Below, piece by piece: positions 55,817-64,000 of a stretch of DNA of 64,000 nt. The translations under genes and the position numbers were made by a program. Every line of letters begins with the position of its first letter. Position 1 is the stretch's first letter. The notes below the pieces were generated by a model, which ran no database searches, had not been told where the DNA came from, and worked only from the letters and a program-made list of their open reading frames with translations. Source of the stretch: Leptospiraceae bacterium (GTDB lineage: Bacteria > Spirochaetota > Leptospiria > Leptospirales > Leptonemataceae); the NCBI GenBank assembly GCA_025059995.1, contig JANXCF010000009.1:30371-94370 (forward strand), read 5' to 3'.

Positions 55817-56680
55817 TTATTGTATAGCATCAGCACTGGTTACGATTTCTGCTATTTCTTGAGTAATTTTTCCTTGTCGTTTTCGGTTATACATCCTTGT
55901 TAAAATTTTAGTCATATCTCCTGCTGCATCGGATGCGGATTTCATGGCAATCCTTCGATAAATTTGCTCGGATGTTGTTGCCTCTAACATCAGCTTATAT
56001 AAGGAATACTCAAGCATATAAGGAATGATCTTTTTGAGGATTTGTTCTTTCGAAGGAAGAAATAGAGTGTTCGGTTCGACCCTTTCTTTTTTCTCGGCTG
56101 TAATCATGGGGAGTAATTGCTTGACATCAGGTTTTTGGGAAGTTGAAGAATAATAATGGGTAGAAATCACCTCCAAAACATCAAACTCACCCTGAAGAAA
56201 TGACATCATCAACTCATTCATGATATTTTTCGCATCCTCAAAACGTATTTTGTCCTCATAGTTTGGATATACTTTATCCACTGGGATACGAACAAATTTA
56301 AAGTAGGTAGCTCCTTTTTTGCCCATTACGTAAATCCGAAGATTTTTTTCTTTTTCTTGAAGTTCTCTGATTCTTTGTCTTGCTAATCTCAAAACATTGG
56401 AATTGTAAGCTCCACATAATCCTCGATTAGCAGTGATGATAAAGAGTAAATACGTTTTGGGATCTTCTTTGGGTTGTAGAAAAGGACTATCCACATTCCC
56501 CACCATCTGGGATAAGTTTTCCATGATTTCGAAGATTTTCTTTCCATAGGGTTGAGACTCATGAACGCGCAACATCATCTTTCGTGATTTAGCAGCTGAA
56601 ACCATCTCCATCGTTTTGGTGATTTTTCGTATGTTCTTTACGGAGTTGATTCGCTTTTTGATTTCTTTTAATCCTGCCAT
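55817..56680 (-). CDS. atpG: ATP synthase gamma subunit
   Basis: The gamma subunit is the central rotor shaft. Hallmarks are AGLKEIKKRINSVKNIRKIT and KTMEMVSAAKSRKM at the N-terminus, TANRGLCGAYNSNVLR, and the C-terminal RRIAMKSASDAAGDMTKILT and NRKRQGKITQEIAEIVTSA. The 287-residue length is normal. It lies between atpA (11 bases upstream) and atpD in the standard order. No cysteine-containing thiol-regulation loop of the chloroplast type is present. Confidence 0.97.
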   Translation of the reverse strand: MAGLKEIKKRINSVKNIRKITKTMEMVSAAKSRKMMLRVHESQPYGKKIFEIMENLSQMVGNVDSPFLQPKEDPKTYLLFIITANRGLCGAYNSNVLRLARQRIRELQEKEKNLRIYVMGKKGATYFKFVRIPVDKVYPNYEDKIRFEDAKNIMNELMMSFLQGEFDVLEVISTHYYSSTSQKPDVKQLLPMITAEKKERVEPNTLFLPSKEQILKKIIPYMLEYSLYKLMLEATTSEQIYRRIAMKSASDAAGDMTKILTRMYNRKRQGKITQEIAEIVTSADAIQ

Positions 56681-56691
56681 AGTTTATCCCT

Positions 56692-58239
56692 TTAAGAAGC
56701 TTTTTTGGTTCGAATATCAGCAGCTGTTCCACTCAAATAAGAATTCACAAAATCCATGATGGTGTTTTCTAACAGTTTTTCATCTTCAATAATTTTCTTT
56801 TCTGCAATGGACTTGAGGATTTCTGGATGGGCTTCTTTTAAGTGTTTAAGAAGGAGTTTCTCTAACTCACGAATTTTTGGGACAGGTACTTTATCGAACA
56901 ATCCACGTGTCACAGCAAAAATCACAACGACTTGATCTTCAACTGGGTAGGGATCAGACTCATCTTGCTTGAGGATTTCCATCACTCGATAACCTCGATC
57001 CAACTGAGCTTGGGTTGCTGGATCCAATTCTGTTCCTAATTGAGCGAAGGCTTCCAAGGCTTTGAATTGGGCTTGATCCAGACGAAGGCGACCTGCCACC
57101 GCCTTCATGGCTTTGATTTGAGCATTTCCACCTACACGACTCACGGAAATCCCCACATCAACCGCTGGTCGTTGCCCTGCCGCAAATAAACCTGGTTGTA
57201 GATAAATTTGTCCATCTGTAATCGAAATCACATTCGTTGGAATATAAGCTGAAACTTCCCCTTCTTGAGTTTCCACGATAGGAAGAGCTGTTAACGAACC
57301 TCCTCCGTATTTATCGTTCATTTTTGCTGCTCGCTCCAACAACCGGCTATGGAGATAAAAAATATCCCCTGGGTAAGCTTCTCGTCCTGGAGGTCTACGT
57401 AAAAGCAAGGACATTTGTCGATACGCATTCGCTTGTTTCGATAAGTCGTCATAGACTACAAGCGTATGTCTTCCATGTTCATACATAAAGTACTCCGCCA
57501 TTGCGCAACCTGCATAAGGTGCTAAGTATTGCAGTGGCGCAGGATCTGAAGCGGAAGCATTTACAACGATTGTATAATCCATAGCACCATATTGTTTTAA
57601 TTTTTCCACAACAGCTGCTACTTTGGAGGCTTTTTGCCCGATAGCCACATATACACAAATCACATCTTGTCCTTTTTGATTGATGATGGTATCTACAGCA
57701 ATGGCGGTTTTTCCTGTATTTCGGTCTCCAATGATCAATTCCCTTTGACCTCTTCCAATGGGTATCATGGAATCAATCGCTTTGATCCCGGTTTGTAAGG
57801 GAATTTTCACGGGTTCTCTCGTTACAACCCCAGGAGCTATACGTTCTACTGGATAGGTCATGTCTGCTTTGATTTCGGGTCCACCATCTAAGGGTCGTCC
57901 CAGAGGATCAACCACTCTACCAAGAAGGGCATTTCCAACAGGAACTTGGAGAATTTTTCCAGTTCGTTTTACCTTCATTCCTTCACGAAGTTGCTCATAC
58001 TCTCCTAATACTACTACACCAACAGAGGATTCTTCTAAGTTAAAAGCCAAACCTATAGTTCCGTCTTCGAATTCCACCATTTCGCTTGCCATTATATTTT
58101 CTAAACCATAGATTCTTGCGATCCCATCACCTACTGAAATTACTTCTCCGTATTCTGTTAAATCCAATTGTTTTTCGAAGCTTTGAATTTCTTTTTTCAA
58201 TAAATTAACTACTTCATCGACTTTAATCTTCATATACAA
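56692..58239 (-). CDS. atpA: ATP synthase alpha subunit
   Basis: The alpha subunit forms the non-catalytic nucleotide sites of F1. Motifs include [20 protein letters not shown], the P-loop [56 protein letters not shown] and the conserved Arg region [15 protein letters not shown]. The 515-residue length is typical. The start overlaps the atpH end by 17 bases; a second Met two codons in (58233) is equally possible. It is inside the atpBEFHAGDC operon. Confidence 0.98.
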   Translation of the reverse strand: MYMKIKVDEVVNLLKKEIQSFEKQLDLTEYGEVISVGDGIARIYGLENIMASEMVEFEDGTIGLAFNLEESSVGVVVLGEYEQLREGMKVKRTGKILQVPVGNALLGRVVDPLGRPLDGGPEIKADMTYPVERIAPGVVTREPVKIPLQTGIKAIDSMIPIGRGQRELIIGDRNTGKTAIAVDTIINQKGQDVICVYVAIGQKASKVAAVVEKLKQYGAMDYTIVVNASASDPAPLQYLAPYAGCAMAEYFMYEHGRHTLVVYDDLSKQANAYRQMSLLLRRPPGREAYPGDIFYLHSRLLERAAKMNDKYGGGSLTALPIVETQEGEVSAYIPTNVISITDGQIYLQPGLFAAGQRPAVDVGISVSRVGGNAQIKAMKAVAGRLRLDQAQFKALEAFAQLGTELDPATQAQLDRGYRVMEILKQDESDPYPVEDQVVVIFAVTRGLFDKVPVPKIRELEKLLLKHLKEAHPEILKSIAEKKIIEDEKLLENTIMDFVNSYLSGTAADIRTKKAS

Positions 58240-58783
58240 CTCCAGTAAGTTTTGTGTTTTTTAAGTTTTTATAAATGACCTTCAATTTCGTATTAATGCT
58301 GTCATCAATTTCATAACCTTGAGACTGTATAATTATACCACCAATGATTTCTGGTTTGGTAATAAATTCTACATCCACATTTTTTTTGTAATAGTGACTG
58401 AGTGTTTCTATGATATTCTTTTTTAACGACTCATCCAATGGAATAGCTGTGATTACCTTCACTGGAATGATGTTCATCATTTGATCGTAGTATTGACGAT
58501 AGATATCTAGGACTTCTTCAAGAAATATCATTCTATCGTTTTTTGCCAAAACACAAAGAAAATTCAGTAATACCTCAGGTAAGAGTTCCTGAAAAGTTTT
58601 TTTAATTACATCAATTTTCCAATTTCTACTAATGGCAGGATTGTAAAAAAAATTTTCTATTTCTCGGTCTTTTCTGATGACTTCTACAACCTGGGATAAA
58701 TAGTCAATGGTTTCTTGTTCTTTCCCTTGAGTGAGTTCTAATAAAGCCTTTGCGTAGGAATCTGGGATTTGTTCGAATATCAT
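58223..58783 (-). CDS. atpH: ATP synthase delta subunit
   Basis: The delta subunit connects the alpha3beta3 head to the peripheral stalk. The 186-residue sequence begins with the typical [20 protein letters not shown], followed by the six-helix N-terminal domain and the C-terminal [20 protein letters not shown] (the G-G-x-x-x-x-x-x-x-x-D-x-S motif). It lies between atpF and atpA, overlapping the latter by 17 bases. No anomalies. Confidence 0.94.
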   Translation of the reverse strand: MIFEQIPDSYAKALLELTQGKEQETIDYLSQVVEVIRKDREIENFFYNPAISRNWKIDVIKKTFQELLPEVLLNFLCVLAKNDRMIFLEEVLDIYRQYYDQMMNIIPVKVITAIPLDESLKKNIIETLSHYYKKNVDVEFITKPEIIGGIIIQSQGYEIDDSINTKLKVIYKNLKNTKLTGVVYED

Positions 58784-58795
58784 AATCTACCCCAA

Positions 58796-59317
58796 TCAGT
58801 TTTGCGATGACTTTAACTCTCTTAAAGTTTCCTCCAGCAACCTTCGATGTTCTTCGGGTGTTAACGTTTTGTGGATGGCTTTTCTTGCTATTTCCATAGA
58901 TAACTCTATGGCATAGTTGTGAATTTCTTGGATGGCTGATTCTTTAGCCAAGTTGATTTCTTTTTGAGCTCTTCTTCGTAATTCTTCGGCTTCCACTTTT
59001 GCCTTTTGGACGATTTCGTTTTTGAGATTTTCTGCATCTTTTTTGGCTTCTTGGATGATTTCTTGAGCTTCTTGCTTGAGGTCTAGTAATTTAGTTTCGT
59101 ATTCTTGGAATTTCTGTTCAGCCTCAATCCGAAGCTTTTCTGCTTGTTTGATGTTATTTTCAATGTATTCAGCTCGCTGATCTAAGGCAACAATGATTTT
59201 TTTCCAAGCAAATATGTATAAAAGAACGGCTACCAAAATAAACGTAAAGGTTGTCCAAATCACTAAACCGGGATTCATTTCCAAAAGAGCTATTCCACCT
59301 GCTAAAAGAATCTTCAT
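58796..59317 (-). CDS. atpF: ATP synthase b subunit
   Basis: Subunit b is the peripheral stalk. A single membrane helix (about 16-38, LVIWTTFTFILVAVLLYIFA) is followed by a long coiled coil rich in Glu, Lys, Ala and Gln (about 45-160). The 173-residue length is normal. A strong AGGAGG site lies before the ATG at 59317. The gene is single-copy here; no second b-type (b-prime) gene is beside it. It lies between atpE and atpH. Confidence 0.95.
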   Translation of the reverse strand: MKILLAGGIALLEMNPGLVIWTTFTFILVAVLLYIFAWKKIIVALDQRAEYIENNIKQAEKLRIEAEQKFQEYETKLLDLKQEAQEIIQEAKKDAENLKNEIVQKAKVEAEELRRRAQKEINLAKESAIQEIHNYAIELSMEIARKAIHKTLTPEEHRRLLEETLRELKSSQN

Positions 59318-59357
59318 GATTATCCTCCTTTTTCAATAAAGAAATATACAAACCGGA

Positions 59358-60729
<1,372 letters not shown>

Positions 60730-60733
<4 letters not shown>

Positions 60734-61107
60734 AAATTTAAGTATGTTTTTTTACTACATAGTAAAATTGCAAGCTTAAAAAGGAAGTAGACAATCAAAA
60801 AAATCAAAAAATAGTAAATTGGCAAATAGGTATTGAGGATTTGAGAATATATCATGAACAAAAATGCGAACAAAAAATGAACAAAGATTTCTACCTGAAT
60901 GGGAATCAGACTCTTGGGATCGTTTTTTCGATAATGACGAATAAAAAACCAATAAAAAAAAGGAATTGTTGCTATCACATAAACGAAATTCAAAACCAAA
61001 AACCGATAAACCCCCAAAGTAGTTGTTTCATTTCCAAAAATCAAAAAAACCAAAACCCAAAAAACAGGTAAACTCAACCAAATAGTATGAACCCGACAAA
61101 GTTTCAT
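60730..61107 (-). CDS. Small four-helix membrane protein, probably AtpI-like
   Basis: This 125-residue protein has four hydrophobic helices and a few charged residues between them (HYRKNDPKSLIP in the middle). It overlaps the atpB start by four bases, the usual location of atpI, an accessory factor for c-ring assembly. Sequence similarity to AtpI is not obvious by eye, so the name rests on size, topology and position. The end overlaps the start of atpB and the start overlaps the preceding gene by one base. Confidence 0.6.
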
Positions 61108-61496
61108 TATTTATTTTTTTTTATAAATTTTTCCAAATGATTTTCTGTTTCTTGGATTTTCTTCTGGAGTTCTTCCATTTTTTGTTGGTAGTCTTTTTCT
61201 CTGCGGAAGAGAAATCCTCTGATTTCTTGTTTTTTTAAATCCTTGAGGGATGCAGAGCTCAGTCTTTTCGAACGTTGATATAAAAAATACATCCCCAAAG
61301 AAAACCCCACAAGAACCGACAAAATCAAAACAAAAGGACTCCCATCAAACACATACTTTTGAAGCAAAAACCCAAAGAAAAAAAACAAAATCAAAAAACC
61401 AAGAAACTCAAACACAATCGAAAAAAGGATTCCGATAAACTGCACGGGATGAAGATGAACTTTATTTTCTTTTTCTTTAAGATTCTCGTTTTGCAT
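61107..61496 (-). CDS. AtpZ/AtpI-like membrane protein with a coiled-coil tail
   Basis: The 129-residue protein has two membrane helices (about 20-47 and 55-75). The second region has GFLLQKYVFDGSPFVLILSV and LVGFSLGMYFLYQ, a pattern of the AtpZ family (G-x-x-x-x-D-x-x-x-x-x-P-x-x-x-x-x-x-x-x-G-x-x-x-G). A Lys/Glu coiled coil follows (about 95-129). AtpZ proteins sit ahead of the atp operon and have been linked to Mg2+/Ca2+ transport or ATP synthase assembly. It is the first gene of this operon; no clear promoter was found in the 96-base gap upstream. Confidence 0.65.
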   Translation of the reverse strand: MQNENLKEKENKVHLHPVQFIGILFSIVFEFLGFLILFFFFGFLLQKYVFDGSPFVLILSVLVGFSLGMYFLYQRSKRLSSASLKDLKKQEIRGFLFRREKDYQQKMEELQKKIQETENHLEKFIKKNK

Positions 61497-61592
61497 GTTG
61501 GATGTTAACTTAAACCATCGATATTTTTTGTAGGATCAGTTTTGCAAGTTAATTTTCTTTATGAAAATTACAAAAAACTATGAGAGTTTTAT

Positions 61593-63455
61593 ATGAATGA
61601 TTTTATTTTAAGCCCACTTCCAAAAGATTTCTTGGAAGATCAAAAAGAAGTCCTTTTTGCACGAAAACCTTATCTTAGAGTTCTCTTACCCCAATGGGAA
61701 AAACAAAAAAACAATCTTTCTTTCCACAAAGCTGAGCTAAAAGGTTATTATCTTTTATATAAAAATGTTCCCCTTTCCTCTACCAAGAATCCCATTCAAG
61801 AAATGGAAAGACTATCAAAACAACTTTTAAAGTTCCAAGAAAATCGGATTTGGTTTTTTCTGGGACTGGGAAACTTATATTTTTTTGACTACTTGTTAAA
61901 ACATCGAAATCCCAACCAAATCACCATCATCATTGAACAAAACGAAGAAATTTTAGGTTTTTATTGGAATTATAGTTTGGGGTTTCATGAGTATTTGCTG
62001 AGTCCGAATTGTCATGTCATCACCGAAAAGAACCTCCAACTTCTTTGGGAGTATTTATATCAATTATCACCGGAGAAAATACGGGGATTTCGGTTTTTTC
62101 AGCACCTTCCGTCAGTAAATCTCAATCGTTTGTTTTATCAAAACATCATGCAGAAAACTTCAGTTTTACTTAAAAGCCAGTTATCGAGTTTACTTACGAC
62201 TTTCGAGTTCGAAAACCTTTGGTTTCAAAATATCCTCAACAATGCCATGTATCTTTCCCGAGAACAAAAACACAATCGCTTAATTTTTTACAAAAATGCT
62301 CTGCCATTTCCTTTTGTGATCATTGGAGCGGGTCCTTCCCTCAAAGAAAGTAAATCCGTCTTAGAATCCCTCCAAAATAAAGCCATACTACTGGCAACAG
62401 ATGCTTCTTTGAAGCCACTTCATCAGATGGGCATCCAACCTGATTTTGTGGTTCTTTTGGATGGGCAAATCCACACTTATTTTCACTTTCGGGGTCTGAA
62501 GCTCGATGATACTTTGATTATTGCTGACCTCGTGGTTCATCCTTTTCTTTTAAGAAAACTTCGTCCTCTGGGATGGATTTTTTCTTCTACGATTCAATAT
62601 GCGTTTCAGCCTGATGGAAAACCGATTTCTTTCAAAACCAAAGGAATTCAATTCGTTGAATCTCTTTTATCCGAGGAGGTGGGAAGCATCCAATCAGGAG
62701 GTTCGGTTTCTACGAATGCTTTTGAAATTGCTCGATTTTTTGGTTCAAAAACCATCTTTTTGATTGGACAGGATTTAGCATGGACCAATAGACAACTTCA
62801 CTGCGTAGGAACCCATCACTACGAAAAATGGCAAATCCTCATCCATCGCACTCACACATTAGAACACCAAAACGAAATTCTCTTTCAAAAACGAATCAAA
62901 ACAAAGGTCCCCGGAATTAGTACCCCACAAACCTACGGAGATGTGGTGATGGATTTATACCGACTTTGGTTCGAAGAAACTGCCGTAGAATTACAAAACC
63001 AAGTTCAAATTTTCAACCTCACGAAAAGAGGATCAAAGATTCAAAACATTCCCATGTTAACAGAAAAAGAATTGAAAAACTTCCCCGAAATTGACAAATC
63101 AAAAGTAAAAGAGATTTATAAATTTTTTAAAAAAAATCCCATAAAGCCCAAACTTCATCCAGAGATAGAAATTTTAGCAAAAGAAATCCATGACCTATTA
63201 AAACCCTACAAACCTTCAATGAGTCTTGATCAACAAAAAGAATTCTATCAGAGGTTTCAAGAATTAGCAAAAAACTATCAAGATTTAGAAGTGTTTACCC
63301 ACAAAGTGGAAACCTACATCCAACGAAATCAAAAAAAACTCACAGACGAAAAGATCACCAAGCTGCGATATGAAAACCTACACAAAAATCTTCGTAAATT
63401 CCTTCAATCTTTGATGATTTTTAGTGTTTCTCGAATCCAGTCTGAGGCGGTTTGA
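61593..63455 (+). CDS. DUF115/Maf-type (MptE-like) glycosyltransferase-like protein
   Basis: This 620-residue protein matches the DUF115 layout known from flagellin-glycosylation Maf proteins: PFVIIGAGPSLKESKSVLES, LLATDASLKPLHQMGIQPDF with VVLLDGQ, and later QSGGSVSTNAFEIARFFGSK and FLIGQDLAWTNRQLHCVGTH. The N-terminal third (about 1-230) holds a separate domain. Maf proteins transfer nonulosonic acids to flagellins, so a motility link is plausible in a spirochaete, but no flagellar genes are nearby. It is not related to the YhdE-type Maf at 15722. The last 52 bases overlap the end of ruvA. Confidence 0.8.
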   Translation: MNDFILSPLPKDFLEDQKEVLFARKPYLRVLLPQWEKQKNNLSFHKAELKGYYLLYKNVPLSSTKNPIQEMERLSKQLLKFQENRIWFFLGLGNLYFFDYLLKHRNPNQITIIIEQNEEILGFYWNYSLGFHEYLLSPNCHVITEKNLQLLWEYLYQLSPEKIRGFRFFQHLPSVNLNRLFYQNIMQKTSVLLKSQLSSLLTTFEFENLWFQNILNNAMYLSREQKHNRLIFYKNALPFPFVIIGAGPSLKESKSVLESLQNKAILLATDASLKPLHQMGIQPDFVVLLDGQIHTYFHFRGLKLDDTLIIADLVVHPFLLRKLRPLGWIFSSTIQYAFQPDGKPISFKTKGIQFVESLLSEEVGSIQSGGSVSTNAFEIARFFGSKTIFLIGQDLAWTNRQLHCVGTHHYEKWQILIHRTHTLEHQNEILFQKRIKTKVPGISTPQTYGDVVMDLYRLWFEETAVELQNQVQIFNLTKRGSKIQNIPMLTEKELKNFPEIDKSKVKEIYKFFKKNPIKPKLHPEIEILAKEIHDLLKPYKPSMSLDQQKEFYQRFQELAKNYQDLEVFTHKVETYIQRNQKKLTDEKITKLRYENLHKNLRKFLQSLMIFSVSRIQSEAV

Positions 63456-63997
63456 GGAAGCTCCTTTCTTGCTTGGATTTTTCGGATTGCCTCTTGGATT
63501 TGTTTTTCTTTGTAGCCCAAGTTTTTTAATCCCGAAATCACATCTTCCAAAGGAACAGAGATGGGTTTTGAGCCATCACGAAGTTTTTGAAAGACGGCTT
63601 TTTTTCGGTTGACCTCGAAAATCAGAGACTCAGCAATCGAAATTCCAATTCGTGGGATTCTGGTTAAGGTTTCGATATCGTGTTTTTCGCATGCATCCAA
63701 AAGTTGATCTACATTTAGATGAGAAAGTAAACTCAAGCCCAAAGAAGGTCCAATGCCTTTTAATGAAATCATGATTTTGAAGAGCTCCCTCTGCGTAAAT
63801 TCCAAAAACCCATAAAGCCTTTCGAGCTCCCCCTGGTTGTAGTGGTAAATATAAATCTCCCAGACTTTTTTTTTGTTTTTTTGGATTTCTTCGATGACGT
63901 TCAATGGGACATGAACCTCATACTCAACTGTGCCAGTATCGATGTAAATGGTTTGAACATCAACTCGAGTAACTTTTCCTTTGAGCTTGGAGATCAT
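63404..63997 (-). CDS. ruvA: Holliday junction helicase subunit RuvA
   Basis: RuvA binds Holliday junctions and loads RuvB. The 197-residue sequence has the N-terminal OB-fold (MISKLKGKVTRVDVQTIYID), two helix-hairpin-helix motifs (ISLKGIGPSLGLSLLS, LTRIPRIGISIAESLIFEV) and the C-terminal RuvB-binding domain (DVISGLKNLGYKEKQIQEAI). The length is normal. The start is the last complete ATG in the window, with the upstream region beyond the edge. The second hairpin has IP-R-I-G-I-S rather than the usual I-P-G-I-G-K, a modest change. It is convergent with the DUF115 gene and overlaps it by 52 bases. Confidence 0.94.
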   Translation of the reverse strand: MISKLKGKVTRVDVQTIYIDTGTVEYEVHVPLNVIEEIQKNKKKVWEIYIYHYNQGELERLYGFLEFTQRELFKIMISLKGIGPSLGLSLLSHLNVDQLLDACEKHDIETLTRIPRIGISIAESLIFEVNRKKAVFQKLRDGSKPISVPLEDVISGLKNLGYKEKQIQEAIRKIQARKELPQTASDWIRETLKIIKD

Positions 63998-64000
63998 TTA

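Overview
This window is a compact, AT-rich bacterial chromosome segment with about 67 protein genes, no rRNA, no recognisable tRNA, no insertion sequence and no CRISPR array. The gene set fits a Gram-negative spirochaete, most likely a low-GC Leptospirales-like lineage. Supporting signs are a LolA-like carrier, an outer-membrane barrel protein, a loose spirochaete-type lipobox, a bactofilin, a DUF115/Maf-type flagellin-glycosylation protein, a cyclase-tail TPR protein, and a full 2-oxoglutarate dehydrogenase plus ETF. The phylum is an inference from gene content, not from a marker tree.

Layout. 1-272: tail of a MarR regulator. 273-7185 (minus): elongasome operon mreB-mreC-mreD-mrdA-rodA plus one unknown gene. 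7300-9601 (minus): a membrane-anchored unknown gene and recA, with a strong terminator at the recA stop codon. 9836-13172 (plus): nhaA, a lipase-like hydrolase and a DUF3108-like exported protein. 13145-16411 (minus): maf, a gamma-glutamylcyclotransferase-like gene, mazG and murB. 16715-17881: an outer-membrane protein with a clear terminator. 17920-19647 (minus): ilvC, nikR and a tiny membrane protein whose tail resembles the FliG-binding end of FliF. 19889-25671 (plus): rpsR, then sucA-sucB-lpd. 25672-27378 (minus): dtd and a coiled-coil/TPR protein. 27638-33273 (plus): etfB-etfA-lolA-like, a large unknown protein, hfq and a glycosyltransferase. 33243-36158 (minus): bactofilin, a cyclase-tail TPR protein, an aldo/keto-reductase-like protein and an AT-hook/UVR-like protein. 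36353-43807 (plus): cysS, an rRNA methyltransferase, a flavin monooxygenase, pyrB, a monoacylglycerol-lipase-like hydrolase and unknowns. 43804-46271 (minus): pepA, bcp and a DUF2203 gene, divergent from trxB. 47329-53840 (minus): a six-gene operon of signalling-like proteins that encloses thrC. 53929-61496 (minus): the complete F1Fo ATP synthase operon with two small leading membrane genes. 61593-63997: the DUF115 protein and ruvA, which overlap tail to tail.

Functionally, most of the window is core metabolism and envelope growth: TCA-cycle oxidation through OGDH and ETF feeds respiration and a proton-type ATP synthase, while MreBCD/PBP2/RodA with MurB build the cell-wall cylinder. The less ordinary material is in small lineage-specific genes: the FliF-tail microprotein coupled to nikR, the detached cyclase tail, the acidic repeat protein with its GAF/degenerate-GGDEF neighbour, an aldo/keto-reductase homologue lacking two catalytic residues, and an Hfq with a long lysine tail. 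Several genes without a Shine-Dalgarno have a sigma70-type -10 box only 9-10 nt before the start codon, which suggests that leaderless or near-leaderless mRNAs are used here. A long perfect hairpin lies just ahead of etfB. I found no obviously novel defence or mobile system.
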